Shown here one piece after another: positions 21,330 through 34,044 of a stretch of 64,000 bases of DNA. The position numbers and the translations under genes are program-made. The notes under the pieces were generated by a model. It searched no databases. It saw nothing but the letters and a program-made list of their open reading frames with translations, and had not been told where the DNA came from. This DNA comes from Zelopaecilomyces penicillatus (taxonomy: Eukaryota > Ascomycota > Sordariomycetes > Hypocreales > Pseudodiploosporaceae), in NCBI GenBank assembly GCA_005765155.1, contig VCCP01000002.1:806001-870000 (forward strand). The letters run 5' to 3'. The stretch's first letter is position 1. The number at the start of each line of letters is the position of its first letter.

Positions 21330-24300
21330 TTATTTGAAAAGACTTCGGATATCCATGAGCTTTTGCCTCGCGGCATCTGCCTTATCAAGCGCTTTATTAT
21401 GTCCATCCATACTGAGACTCGCCAACTTCACCTTCTTCTCTTGCAGCTCAAGCATCTTCTCCTCAAAGCTACCGCGCATAATATAGCGGACTGTACGAAC
21501 GGGTCGTTTTTGACCCAGGCGATGAACTCGATCAATAGCCTGAGCTTCCGCCGCCGGATTGTATTGTGGTTCCATTACATAAACACTGTTGCCGGCAGTC
21601 AGATTGAGACCTAAGCCACCAGCCATGATAGAGACTAGAATGACATGCACATTCGGGTCGTCGCGGAAACTGTCCATTGCAGAGGTACGCGCAGCGCGAG
21701 TCATCGAACCATCGAGTCTGGAAAATGTGATGTTGACGGCCTTGAGCGCCAGCTCGATCAGATCCAAATGTGACGTCCAACCAGAAAACACAACCGACTT
21801 AAAGGGCGGTTCGTCTGGATTTGCCTCGCTTGCGGATTTTGCCTTCAAAAGGTCTTCCACAAGAGCTCTCGTTTTCGTATGAGGCCCGTCATATTTATCC
21901 AAATTCTTTCCACTGGTTCGACTCTTGGATTTGGAGGGGCCGTCGCGCTCGACATCCACGTCCTCGCGACGAAGCTCGACAAACTCATACCGAACATGCG
22001 CGTTACAAGCGGGACATGGTCCAAAATTTGACCCAGGCAAAAGCAAGGCTTTAGCTCGCTCCTGGTAGGCTCTTAAGCATGATCGACAAACGACGTGGAA
22101 GCATGGTGTCATGTGGCCTATTGTGTCGTCTTGGTGCTCTGTTTCTATACTATTCCCATCATTAGAGCCAAGTTTCTTGCTGCATTCTATGCATGCATCG
22201 TTATTTGTATCTTGCATGAGTCTAAACATCTCGTGGGCCTTCTGGAGCGACAAGGCTGGCCCATCCTCGTCATCCTCATCATCAAGATCAATGGCCATCT
22301 CTGCCGACATTCCGCGCAATGTTGCCAGGTCAGCTTCATTGAGAAGGTCTTTGCCATGTGCACAGAGTAGCCGGAGGCGCAGAATAGCTTTAAGTATATG
22401 GATATAGGTGTTGCCACCAAGGGCCCGGCCATCACTATTTCCAGCCAAAACTTTGACCCGATCCTGTGCATTCTTTGCAAACATGTCGTAAATACCTCTT
22501 TCCTCGGGGCTGAAATCAAGCTTGACAACAAGATCCTCTCGCGGAGGAAGGTCGATTTTATCCTTGAGCCGACGAAGAGTGATTGTGTCCACAAGAACAC
22601 GCAATTTGGGTACGATCTCAGGGTCGCAAGCTTTGAACGGCTCGACAATGTGACGAAGAAATCTTCCTTTCTGATGAAAGGGCTCCAGGCGTAAAAAGGA
22701 TAATAGCGCTGCAAAGTCGTCCAGCCGATTCTGAACGGGCGTTCCAGTAACCGCCCAACGTCTCTGTGCCTGTAGGCGTATGATAGCCTTGAACTGCATG
22801 GTTGATTGTTCACGAATCATGTGAGCTTCGTCAAGTACAACACGGAACCAGCCGATTTCCTCCAGCGGATATACCCCATCCTTTCCCTTCCGGCGAGAGC
22901 TTAACTCGTTTGATACAGACCCATAAGTTGTAATGACTATGTCAAACATAGCAAGCTTAGCAATGTCTTTAATACGGCTTGCTCCATGATAAATGTGGTA
23001 GCTTAAACCACCGGGAATGACATGTTGCTTCAATTGCTCCTCCCAGTTGGTAACAGTACTCAGAGGGCAGACAATTAATGTAGACTTTGTGTTGCGAATC
23101 AATGTAGTGAGACCTAGATTCGGCTGCGCAACAAAAATATCATTCCTAGACTGCTTAGCTTCAGGGGCAGTAGGTTGTGAGGGTTCGAGTGATGCCCATC
23201 TGCTAGCCTCATCTGTAGTTACTGAAATAAGAGAGATTATGCTCAAAGTCTTGCCAAGACCCATCATATCTGCCAGAATTCCCCCATGGGTTTCTGCTGG
23301 GGGGTATCTCTCGCTTTGCCCAGTAATCACGTTAAAGTAAAGCTTCTGTCCTTGGGGACCAGTCTTTGTCTGCCAAAAAGATGTCATGGTGTTGTCCTGC
23401 TGATATAAAGGTTTCTCCCTTGTCGCCATGAAATAAAGCCCTTGTCTCTGATGCTTAAGCAGAGGCGTGGTAATGCGCTGATCAGGATCCATGACTGGAA
23501 GGTCGTCATTACGAGTGAGAGAGTCGAACACCCCCATAACCTCGGAACGAACTTCTTCCACTGTCCTAATCGTCATGGTGGTAGTGGGCATGCTTGTCAA
23601 TGACGGTCTGCCTCCGTTGCTTGTGTGACTCTTGGGGGTCGGCGGGTTATACTCCAAATTATGTGGGTTGTGAAGGCGGGTGCCTCGTTGAACAATGTAT
23701 GGCGCAAGTAGCTTCAGGCCATAGCGGTTCAAATGGACACCAATGTTCTTGGCATATTTAAAGGGCCCATACAGAACAACATCCATAGTATATGAGCGGG
23801 AAATAGGCTGGCCGGGCTCTTCGCCTGGTTTCTTAGGTTGAGGGGGGATCCGGCAATCCGTCCTCAAACGGATATTGGTGTCCAGTAAAGGGGTCAGGGC
23901 AGTGGCGGCGGAGTTGTCTATAAGACCAATGATTTCTCGCGTGTGGTCGCACACTGGAATCTTGACAGTCCTATCCCCAGCGGTCCGTTTCAGCATGACC
24001 TTGATGCTGGGTTGGTAACCGGGACCCCACATGCTCTGTTGCCCGGGTTTTGGGCAGGGAACTTTGGAGCAGTTCAAGCTTGTCTTAATCATACCGTAGC
24101 AAACCTCTTCCTCTCGAGGATCTCTAACTTCCGATGAAGAGTCGTCGTTGGCTACGAAAGTCAGCTAAAAGATCAATGTTTATGTGAGCCAGGGGTATTT
24201 TACCATCAGTCAAATCCACTGTCGAAGCAGATGCAGATAATGTGCTGACACCATTGGCCTCCCTACGTCTCTCTCTGACATAATCTCCCAAGGTACTACC

Positions 24301-24855
24301 ACTTCCTCTAACTGACACATTGTTTCCATTCGGGGAGTCACCACCTTCATCTACTCTGCGGCGTTTGGCTTGAGGGATAGCTGACCGTGTTTGAACATTA
24401 TTCATGCGTTCGATCCAGCTCCCAACTCCATTCGGCATAGGTAGGCCGGGAGCAGGACTGTCACCACTGGGGGGCGTGGAAACAGGCGTTGCGTTGGAGG
24501 ATGCAAATTCAAAAACTACTGTGTTCCCGTTCTCGGAATTTGCCCTGTCCTCGGGTGTTGGTTGATGCCATGTTCGAGACTGGTTTGGCATGAAGTTTCT
24601 GGCATCATCGATGCTGGTGTTTCGACGACCTGGTTGAAGCAAGGCCGCTGGGCTCCAGGACGGCATCGCGCCTGCAGGATGGGATGACCGGCCTTGAGGA
24701 AAATTAGCAATGATAAATTTAGTTGGAGCTGATTGTCCTGGGGTGAAGACCGGGTCTAGTGCTTGTGTATTGTCTAGAGGTGGCCTAGAGGTCACACGCC
24801 GAATGCGATGAAGGGAGGGGTGGTAGGCAAACAGGCACATACCGTTAGTAGCCAT
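21330..24855 (-). CDS. SNF2-family helicase with RING finger (Rad5/HLTF-like)
   Basis: A DNA-dependent ATPase with an embedded RING, the Rad5/Rad16/HLTF arrangement used in chromatin and post-replication repair; likely nuclear, with E3 ubiquitin-ligase potential. Two exons, 24855-24204 and 24151-21330, joined across a 52-nt intron, give 1157 residues starting MATNGMCLFAYHPSLHR. Upstream extension has no ATG. Residues 1-230 are disordered. A block near 330-385 (MDVVLYGPFKYAKNIGVHLN) sits where HIRAN-type modules occur. Motif I is ADMMGLGKT (about 512-519; most relatives have DEMGLGKT), the DEAH box is near 658, and TGTPVQNRLDD follows. The C3HC4 RING lies at about 871-933 (CIEC...CFHVVCRSC...CPAC). 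The helicase C-terminal domain ends with AQAIDRVHRLGQKRPVRTV. Assignment to Rad5 itself rather than a paralogue is not certain. Confidence 0.92.
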
Positions 24856-27051
24856 CTTTGCTGGAGGCGTGGCGGGCGTAGCTGCACAAGGCAACTTGCA
24901 GGCAGCACGTCAGTCGGAAAAACAATCCGTTCGCGAGATAATGTTAGAATCCGTCATTACAAGCCTCACACAGTGTGGTGAGAACAGGCGAGGATCGGGT
25001 AGAGTGCAAGTGTTTATGTCGAGCGCAATATAGTCCCAACGCTGTCGCAACACAGTCCACCGTTTAGGCTGAGGGTTGATGAGCAGGTCGACGTATCGCG
25101 CAAACGGTGGAACACGCAGGTGGAGGAGAGAAGACAATGTGCCGAGAAAACTCGTCTATATATTCCTGTCGCGTTCAGTTACTCCCTCGAGCACGCGCTG
25201 ACCATACGCAAGAGCCGGGCGCAACCAAGAGCCAGCATCAAGGCCACAGCGTGTGAGCCAGGCGGTTTAAGAGCGCCTCAAGCTTCCGTACGCCAAAGGA
25301 GGGTGCTAGCAAGAGGAGGCAATGAAGTTGAAAAGAGAAAGGGAAGTAAGGAAAGGAAAAAGGGAAAAGTTCACGCCGGGCTAGAGGGTGTGGAACGGGA
25401 GTTGGCGAACAGTTGCCTCCTGGTACTGCCGTACAGCCACTAGCAACACCGGTCTTGTCCAGCACGGTCACATCTGCTAATGGTGGGGGTGGTGGGCATG
25501 TGGGCAGTCAGTGAAGAGTGAGATACAGAGCTCTGGGACAAGCGGCAGACCACTGCACTTAACCACTGCTTTGCTGTGTTAGGTAAGCCGCCGGCAAGCA
25601 TCGGGCATAACGTTTACAGTGCTCGCGGATTTGTTTAACATAAAACTCTACAGCATCAAATCCAAACTCGTTTGCAGCGTACGGTTTGGAGAGCATGGCC
25701 ATTTCCCAACGTGCATCCCACACTACTTATAATCACCATAGCATAGAACGTTATTAACCTCTATACATCCAGTGGGCAGACAGGGAGTAATACTGGGTAG
25801 TAGAGTACCTTACCTAGCAGGAGTTCCCGTACCCGTACCCAACCATGTACCTGGTAGGAACGGATTTAGTACTCCTCGCTGCCCGCTGTCACAGCACCGC
25901 AGTGGGGTTTCCTGGCCTCTGCTGAGCAGCCAGGGCGATGAGGTGACTTGTCGATAGCCAGCCAGCCAACCAGCCGACTGCAGCTACTGCAGCCATCGAG
26001 GTCACCTGCACAGCACCGTTTGCAGCTGCAGGGGTGCTTTACCTGATCCGTGCGTCCTTCTCTGTCATCCCGACTTCTCCCATCAGGCTCTTCCCAAACT
26101 CCCATCTCTTCAACAACAGCCGGGTCTGATGGAAACACGTGACGCCTCAGTCCGGTACCAAGGGCTGCAAGGTCGCACCCCTCCCGCTAACAAGAAATCA
26201 CCTCAGGTGCCTGCGTTGTTGGCAACAGACGGGCATGCTGATCGACTTTGACGAATGCCGACCCCGGATAGTAATCAGACGGGATGGTAGCCTAACTGCA
26301 TTTCTCTTTTGTGGCACTCATTGAGGCTCTGTCTTGCTAGTCCGCTGTGATGTTTGCCCAATGTTGTAAGCATACGACGCTCAATGTGAACGGGCTTGCA
26401 TGCATGGAGGGCAGCACATGATTCAATGCGGGTGCATATCAACTAAAATGCCCAGTCAAGGGCTCGGGGGTAGCAAGATTTAGACTTATTCGTTGTCTCA
26501 TCTCAGACATCGATTCTTGGTGCCGTCATCGCCAAGATTTGTTCCAGTGGGACTGTTTCATTATATAAATACATTTACAATTAGTCTTGTCTCCGTGGTA
26601 ATCCATCTGTCACCAACCTGTTGAAGAGACAAATTATCCGAGTAGATTAGAAACCAAATACGTAGCGCTTTTTGCAGGAACAGACAAAATACATCATGTA
26701 GTCAGGGTGTGTTGATGACATTCATTATATGCTGAGCTCGTGGAAAATCCCTACCATTGCACAACCAACTCTAGGGTAGCTCAAATAACTGTCTGTAAAG
26801 GCTATGACGACTGCTCGTGTGGAATGATTACATAAAACAGCACAGCACAACTCACCGAGCCACATTGCCACAGTCGAGGTTAGGCCCACGAGCCTCAATT
26901 TTCGCCAATTCGTCCAACGTCGCCACCTGCCCCGCCATTCCCCGCCAGCCCTTTTGCTAAAGTTGGCGTGCCACACCGTGCTGCTCTACTCTACTCATTT
27001 CGAGATTGAGAGCGTCGGCGTCCACTCGTGCCTCGACGGCGGTAGCCCATC
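24856..27051. other. Intergenic region between the SNF2 gene and SRP68
   Basis: About 2.2 kb between divergent start codons. An open frame at 24910-25137 (-) lies just upstream of the helicase but begins at TTG and has no ATG. Other frames are short and overlapping. A CACGTG core lies at 26135-26140. No RNA gene or repeat family is visible. Confidence 0.5.
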
Positions 27052-29041
27052 ATGGATATTACCAGCTTCGTTGTCCAGGGCCGAGACAAGGCCCTGCTCT
27101 ATGGCGACTACTCCACTTATCACAACCAGCTGGCCAAGCGACTGCTCAACATTCGCAAGAAGCTGGGCATCGTCACCAAGAACCGCGGAAAGTTTCGAAA
27201 GGGGGATCCTGTCACTGCAGAAGATATTGCGCGCAGCCATAAGTATGAATCAATATTCAACACAGCCTTCGATGACCCTTCAACAGCTAATCACCTAACT
27301 CACTAGCTATGTTCACCTGCTACTCCTCACCAGCGAACGTGCCTGGGCACAGGCTATGAGCATCAAGGCAGCTCATGGCACCGACCAGAAGGGTATTGTT
27401 GGTCGGACTAGATCACACATTGTTTCACGACTCGATAAAGCTGCAAAGGTCGCTCAGGAACTCGTCCAAGTGCTCTCGCATTCCGATGTGACTGGGGCCA
27501 CAACCAACGACATACTTGAAGCCAAGGCATATGGCGCACTTATTCGAGGCGCCATGCAGTTTGAAAAGCAGAGCTGGGAGCCTTGTCTTCGAAGCTACGC
27601 TACCACGCGCGTTATTTACAGTGCTCTGGCCATTGCGGGCAACGGCGATGTTTTCAAAGACTTGCTCTCCGAGACGATCGATCCTTCCATTCGTTATGCA
27701 GCCTACCAGCTGAAAACACCCAGGACTATACCAATTCAAGTCATTGCCAGAAATGCCTTCCCACAATCTGACGATTCTCTGGTTCAAGCCATTAACGGCA
27801 TCGACGCTGGCATTCTTACAGAGGGTGTCTCAAGCTCTGATGAAAGCATTTCCGGAGCTGAAAGTGCACCTAAAACCTTGACGTGGCGCTCACGCGAGGT
27901 GCAGATTGAGGACGCACAGATAGCGTTGGCCTGGTCATCTGTCAACAGTGCAAAGGAGCGATTGTCGGAAACAGTCGCGCAACACCAGAATAAGGGACCG
28001 CACGAGATAGCCGCCGCCTATGATGAGATCCTGACGACTACACAGGATGCAGTGGATGCGACAAAGGAAGCCATCGATGACCTGCGAAACGAGGGCGTTG
28101 GCCAAAGCGACGCCCGAATGCAGAGGCTACAGATAACTCGCACGGCGGTAAACTACGAGATGATTAGCTGGAGAATCGGCCGAAACAGGGTCTTGACCGG
28201 CCCATATGACGGTGCAACCGAGGATTACGGTCCTTTGCGGAGGAAAAAGAAGACGACGACAACCGAGGATTCAGAGCCGAAGCGAGAGAAGGAATTGCCC
28301 CCAAGCAGGAAGTTAGCCAAGCTCAAGGAGAAGGCTGCATTATATGACGGCAATATGCAAAACCTCGAGTCCATCAAGGAACTCCCCGGAGTGGCTGCTG
28401 ATGAAGAGCTTGCATCCAAGATTGGAGCCTTTGTCAAGTACTTCACTGCCCTGAAGTAAGTGCTAATGTTTCAAGAGACACCCACAGAAGCTAACCCTAA
28501 TGACAGGTATCTTGCAATTGCCCGATCACATGCCATCCTAAACAATGCTACCAACGCTCTCGCTCTGATTCATCGTGCATTTACGCTTTGCGATGAGGCC
28601 GTCTCGAGCTTCCCTGATATGGGGACGCCCTTCAGCAGCACCCTACTGAATATCGAAATCTCACCCGAGACTATCAGTTCCCTGAGGCAGCTTCTGGACG
28701 GAGAGCTCCAGCGGCATCGTGCCATTGTCCACATCGACAACCTGCGCAAGCAGGGCAAGGAGGATCTTGCATCCATTGCTAAGGTGCCTCTTGTAGCCCA
28801 GCTGCACGAATACCCTGCCGGCGGGGTTGACCTGAACAACATTGTCGAGTTTCCCCCCAAGATGGACGTTATTCCTGTGAAACCCATTTTCCTCGACGTG
28901 GCCTGGAACTACATCGTCTATCCTGGGAAGTCGCAGGAAGTAGCCCAAGAACCAACCAAGGGCGGTGCGGCAGCACCTCCCCCCAAGGAAGAAGCAGCAG
29001 CACAGCCCAAGAGAGGTTGGTTTGGCTTTGGACGGTCATAA
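27052..29041 (+). CDS. SRP68: Signal recognition particle subunit SRP68
   Basis: SRP68 binds SRP RNA with SRP72 and helps target nascent secretory proteins to the endoplasmic reticulum. Three exons, 27052-27242, 27307-28455 and 28507-29041, give 624 residues. The N-terminal RNA-binding domain reads MDITSFVVQGRDKALLYGDY, then HNQLAKRLLNIRKKLGIVTK with RGKFRKGDPVTAEDI, the family hallmark. The joins give HNYVHLLLLTSERAWAQAM and ALKYLAIARSHAILNNATNA, which are in frame on both sides. A helical repeat region follows. The C-terminus has a conserved FLDVAWNYIVYPG block, then an Ala/Pro/Lys tail ending KRGWFGFGRS. Length and domain order match the fungal family. Confidence 0.94.
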
Positions 29042-30000
29042 AATAAGAGCAGCTTTGTTTCATATATAGAAATGAAGAATACAAAATGCGGGATTGCAGC
29101 GTCGTCGTTTGTTCCCACGTGCCACGAAGACCGTATATTCATCTAAAGCTTTTCTGCTTCTTCTTCTTCCGTTAATCACATCAATTGTAGCACGTCCTTG
29201 TTCCAGATGAATGCGAGCCACATATGTACAGAGACACTGCTTTTAAGATTTCTCAAGCGTTCCTGCGAACTGTCTCACTTGGTTCCACTAACCACCCATC
29301 CACCCAACACCTTCCGGCTATTTACTTCCCCTCGGGAGTGACAACAATGAGGGTTTGCGTTCCTGACGAGATGACAGACCTTAATAATAAACCAACACAG
29401 ACACAACATAAGCTTTTGCGCGCCCGGCCCCCCCTCCCTCTGCCGTCCCCCCTCTCCACTTGCCCAAGTAAAACGTCTTACCCTCGGAGCCGTAAATTAA
29501 AATCATACTTTTTAGCGTCTTTTCTTCTCCTTTGGCCTGACACACGAGCTCCCTTGTGAAGATTTTTCGTGTGATTTGCGTTATCGCGCTTTCGGAGTTC
29601 TTAAATAGGCGGCGCGTCAGGAAATTCGCCTGGCCGACATTGTTTGGTCACTGCACCTAACTAATCACTCTGCCTACTGTACCCAAAACCAAGCAAACAA
29701 GTCAGCCAGCCAGCCAGCCAAGCTATCTGTCAAGCTTGTGATAGGAGCTGCGCCATGCGTACGAGAGTAGTACGGAGTTAGTGAAATCCCAACTACCTAC
29801 TAATTATTGCTTGCGCACACATGCAGTACCCAGAGTGAAAAGCGCAACCACACTGTCCGAAACCCTGTTTCCTGATCAGCCTCCAAGAAGCCGATTCGCT
29901 TTCCTTGGAATCTCCCACTCTTTCGTGTTATCAAACGATCATATAATCTTTTTCCTTTTTTTCCCCTTTTCTTAACATCTGTTTCTGAATTTTCAACACA
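29042..30000. other. Region between SRP68 and the small membrane-protein gene
   Basis: No gene is recognisable. There is a C-rich stretch near 29425-29460, a CAGC-type short repeat at about 29704-29722, and a T/C-rich tract at 29940-29975 immediately before the ATG at 30001, typical of a fungal leader. Confidence 0.5.
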
Positions 30001-30591
30001 ATGGCGCCAGGCTTGTGCCGTCTAGAAACCTGCACCTCATCCCATTTGGCAGCCCGCTGGCGGACTAGCCTCGCAACAGCAGTCGTCGACCTGGAGCTCC
30101 CCACCTTGCGCCGCCGTAACATCCTCCACAACAATACTACTACGACACCCCCGGCCGCCAGCATTCCGGCACTGCTTGCCGTCTTGCTTTGCGCCGTCAT
30201 CGTCCTGGTACTACTTGTCTACGTCGCTATCCGGAGGACAAGACTGTTTGGCCGTCTTTCTCCGGGCAAATATCGCAGCCACACACGAAATCAATCCACA
30301 ATATCAGCACAAAGCTGTTCAGAGAGGCCCAGGAGGACCGTCATGGTCTACAGCGCCGCTGTTGCTGAGACTGGGTCGTCTACGCATGTTTGCAACCTGC
30401 TTAGAGGTCAAGGCAACAGTTGCACCAGCGTTCAACAACCTCTCCTTCACTCTAGTGAAGGCCCTTTGAGCTCGTCACTGGAACTGAGCGGGCGATCGCC
30501 ATATGGCACTATGCAAAAGTCAAAAGAGGAGGAGTCTATTCATTGGCATGGATCCAACTTGCTGAATACCACTTGGGGTTGGATGTCATGA
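30001..30591 (+). CDS. Small single-pass membrane protein, hypothetical
   Basis: An intron-free frame of 196 residues, with ATG in the good context CACAATGG after a pyrimidine-rich leader. I do not recognise a family. It has an N-terminal Arg-containing segment (1-40), an Asn/Thr/Pro stretch, one strong transmembrane helix at about residues 54-77 (IPALLAVLLCAVIVLVLLVY), then a basic stop-transfer sequence (RRTRLFGRLSPGKYR). The rest is a Ser-rich polar tail. The Arg/Lys-rich flank after the helix suggests an N-outside, C-inside orientation by the positive-inside rule. An unrecognised intron in the Ser-rich tail is possible. Evidence for translation is only the ORF, its start context and the helix, so confidence is moderate. 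Confidence 0.5.
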   Translation: MAPGLCRLETCTSSHLAARWRTSLATAVVDLELPTLRRRNILHNNTTTTPPAASIPALLAVLLCAVIVLVLLVYVAIRRTRLFGRLSPGKYRSHTRNQSTISAQSCSERPRRTVMVYSAAVAETGSSTHVCNLLRGQGNSCTSVQQPLLHSSEGPLSSSLELSGRSPYGTMQKSKEEESIHWHGSNLLNTTWGWMS

Positions 30592-31038
30592 GTTTACAGT
30601 TTGATAGCCTGTAATTTTATTGCTCGTCTTCAACACAAGCAGCACTTATATTTCATATTCACAGCAGTTCAAACGGGATTATAAAAGTGCCTGATAATTC
30701 TCATTTAGATAGCTCGAAGCTGGAGGGGGGAGGTGCCATTATCATCTACCTATCAAAGGAATATAATTTTATACATGCAACCCGGATACTGGCCCCCTAG
30801 TATCCATGCCATCATTCATAAAACAACCGGAGATCTCATTAAATTTTTGATGCTCCAACGCCTTTTCCGCCAGCCGCAATATCATCAACATCGGTATAGG
30901 TTCCAGCGCTTAACACCGTAGCCGGGATATGAATACACTTGTTGATACAACACACGAAGAAAGGGATCTAAACCGCCCAGTGCTTCTCAGAAATTCACAA
31001 GCTCTCAACACAACTTTTTGTTTCATCTCAAAACCAGT

Positions 31039-33217
31039 TTAAGGCTTGGTCTCGTCCTTCTTCTCGCCCTCGGGCTGCTCAGAGGTCGACTCCTCCCGGC
31101 CAGTCTCGTTGCGGGCCTTGTGCATCTTGTCGAAGAGGTTCAAGCTAGCCATCTGGAGCTCGTCGGTCTTCTCCTTGATCTCAGCAGCGGTAGCAGTGCC
31201 CTCAGCAGACTGGCTCTTGGTGATGAATTCACGGAGGCCAGCAATCTTCTCCCGGATACCATCAGCCTCGGTCTTGTCGAGCTTGTCGGCATACTCGTTG
31301 AGAGCACGCTCAGTGTCGTTCAGAACACTGTCAGCACGATTGCCGGCCTCAATGGCGGCCTTGCGCTCCTTATCAGTCTCAGCATATTTTTCAGAGTCCT
31401 CAACCATCTGTGAGATCTCATTGTCTGATAGACCAGAGCCGGAAGCAATGGTGATGGATTGATCCTTGTTGGTAGACTTATCCTTGGCATGAACGTGCAC
31501 AATGGAATCGGCATCAATGTCGAAAGTGACCTCAACCTGGGGAACACCACGGTGGGCAGGGGGGATACCAACGAGCTGGAAGTTTCCGAGAAGCTTGTTG
31601 TCCTTGACAAGCTCACGCTCACCCTGGTAAACCTTGATCTCGACAGCAGTCTGGAAATCCGCAGCAGTAGAGAATACCTGCGACTTCTTGGTGGGGATAG
31701 TGGTGTTACGGTTGATAAGACGAGTGAACACACCACCCAGGGTCTCAATACCGAGAGACAGAGGAGTGACATCAAGAAGGAGGAGATCCTTGACCTCACC
31801 GGAGAGAACGGCACCCTGAATGGCGGCACCCATGGCAACAGCCTCATCAGGGTTGACAGACTTGGCGGGGTCACGACCGAAGATGCTCTTGACTGACTCG
31901 GCAACCTTGGGCATACGGGTCATGCCACCGACAAGGATAACCTCCTGGATCTCCTTGGCCTGAAGACCAGCATCCTTGAGAGCCTTGCGGACAGGCTCAA
32001 TTGTGCGAGTAATGAGAGGATCCATCATCTTCTCGAGTTGAGCACGGGTAAGCTTCGAGTTGATATGCTTGGGGCCGGAAGCATCGGCAGTGATGAAGGG
32101 AAGATTGATATCAGTCTGAAGAGACGAGGACAGCTCAATCTTGGCCTTCTCAGCAGCCTCACGGATACGCTGAATGGCCATGCGGTCACCAGAGAGGTCA
32201 AGACCAGAAGTCTTCTTGAAGTCTGCGACCAAGTGGCGCACAAGATGGATATCGAAATCCTCACCACCGAGATGAGTGTCACCGTTGGTAGACTTGACCT
32301 CGAAAACTCCATTCTGGATTTCCAGAATGGAAATATCAAAGGTACCACCACCGAGATCGTAGACAGCGACAATGCTATCAGACTCCTTCTCCAGACCATA
32401 GGCCAGAGCAGCAGCGGTAGGCTCGTTAACAACACGAAGGACATTGAGGCCAGCAATCTGACCGGCGTCCTTGGTGCTCTGTCGCTGAGCATCATTGAAG
32501 TAAGCGGGAACGGTAACGACGGCGTTCTTAATGGGCTTGGAGAGGTAAGCCTCGGCAGTCTCCTTCATCTTGCCAAGAACGAAACCACCGATCTGAGATG
32601 GTGAGTACTTCTGATCACGGGCAGAGACCCAGGCGTCGCCGTTGGTGTGCTGGACAATCTTGTAGGGGACCTCCTTGATGTCTCGCTGCACCTCGGCGTC
32701 GCTGAACTTGCGTCCTATTAATCGCTTTGTGGCGAAAAGGGTGTTCTCTGGGTTGACAACGGCCTGTCGCTTGGCAGCAACACCGACCAATCGCTCGCCA
32801 TCCTCTGCAAAAGCGACAACTGAGGGAGTAGTACGGGCACCTGATGAAATTGTATCAATATTGCCATGATGTAGAGAATCATTTGCTGATAGATTGAGTC
32901 TTACCCTCGGAGTTCTCGATGATGCGGGGTGTCTTGCCCTCCATAATGGCTACGGCAGAGTTTGTGGTTCCCAGATCAATACCGATGACGGCACCCTGCA
33001 CCTTGCCGTCACCCTCGGGAGCTGATGTTGACTCATAACGAGCAAACTTTGATCCCAATGACACTCTGGGAATGGTAGCCGACCGGGCGGCGAAAGGAGC
33101 GGCCCTGGGAAGCTGAAAGATGGCAAAAACAATTAGCATTGGGGACTGCGTGTCATCAATTTTTTTTTTCGGTCTCGCAAGGTCACTTACAGCTCGGGTA
33201 AAACTTCTGGCCAACAT
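31039..33217 (-). CDS. SSC1: Mitochondrial Hsp70 chaperone Ssc1
   Basis: Ssc1 is the matrix Hsp70 that drives protein import with Tim44 and folds imported proteins. Three exons, 33217-33191, 33112-32905 and 32840-31039, give 678 residues. The first exon encodes only MLARSFTRA. The presequence continues LPRAAPFAARSATIPRVSLG, Arg-rich and lacking acid residues, as expected of a matrix-targeting signal. Mature Hsp70 motifs follow: GIDLGTTNSAVAIMEG, TVPAYFNDAQRQSTKDAG, VYDLGGGTFDISILE and VILVGGMTRMPKV. The substrate-binding domain then runs to an acidic tail ending EGEKKDETKP. Intron 1 (33113-33190) is 78 nt, in frame and stop-free; intron 2 is 32841-32904. The start at 33217 is the only ATG; the frame above it begins at TTG. 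It shares an 827-bp upstream region with URA5. Confidence 0.97.
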
Positions 33218-34044
33218 TATGATGAAAGGTATGTGGGTATACAATTAAAGAAAGAGAAGAGGTACACAGGCGATGGAGAAAGAGGAGGTGGGGGAGTTAT
33301 CGGAGAGAGGTATCGTGGAGGAGATGATGATGCGAGGATTGATGGATTGATGAGAAGAAGGGGAGGAAAAGCGAATTTTTCCCTCTATGCTGAGAAATAC
33401 TAGTACTGGGCCCCCGGTCATAGAAGCTGGGAGAAGGAGGCAATCAGAGCTTCCGATCCCACCCGCAAGTAGCCTAGCCTCTGGATTAACTTTAGCCCGG
33501 AGCGGTCATGCCGCAGCAAAAGCAACAGGGAAAAAAAAGTCGGTCGGCCCTTGACCGCCGGCAGAGCTCACAGTTTAGTGCCGGCTCGGAGCCCCGTCCA
33601 AGGGAGTTCCGGGTTCCTATCGAAAACCTTGTAGAACAAAAAGGCAATGACATCCAAGCTCTGGAAAAGGAAGAATTGTTTCTACTGGCGTTTTTCAAGA
33701 CCTATTGTCGTTGTTTGCACTGTATTTTACACCTGGCAGGGTGTCGGCAATGAACCTCAAAAAATGGCCCTCCTTTACGCCTGCTTAGCTCAATAGTACC
33801 CGCTGTATCGATGGCGCCAGCCCACTATCAGTTCGAGCCGCCATCACCCAAACTCAATATCAAAAGCTTTTGGTAACAGTAATTAGTCTTCGTCTCCAGT
33901 GCATCAAACCAGAAATTTTTCACATCCCGACGCAAAACCTTGCGTGACTCAATTTTCTTTTCCACACCAGACTCTTGGAGCCCACTGGATTTGCATCAAA
34001 CATACCAAATACACCAAAATCCCTAGTTTATCGTTTCTCTGATC
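33218..34044. promoter_or_regulatory. Shared upstream region of SSC1 and URA5
   Basis: 827 bp between divergent start codons. GA-rich sequence lies on the SSC1 side (33240-33370) and a C/T-rich leader on the URA5 side (33940-34040). A GAA/TTC-containing patch around 33605-33640 resembles heat-shock elements but lacks the strict alternating nGAAn spacing. No gene is supported here. Confidence 0.45.

Noticed and set aside
24910..25137. Open frame just upstream of the SNF2 helicase
   Set aside because: It begins at TTG, has no suitable ATG, and does not join the helicase in frame by a convincing splice.
33605..33640. Possible heat-shock element upstream of SSC1
   Set aside because: GAA and TTC words are present, but not in the strict alternating spacing of a heat-shock element.
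33786..33850. tRNA-like sequence with a TAGCTCAATAG and a GTTCGAGCC block
   Set aside because: The blocks resemble A and B boxes, but the T-stem and acceptor stem do not pair. A tRNA relic is possible but not supportable.
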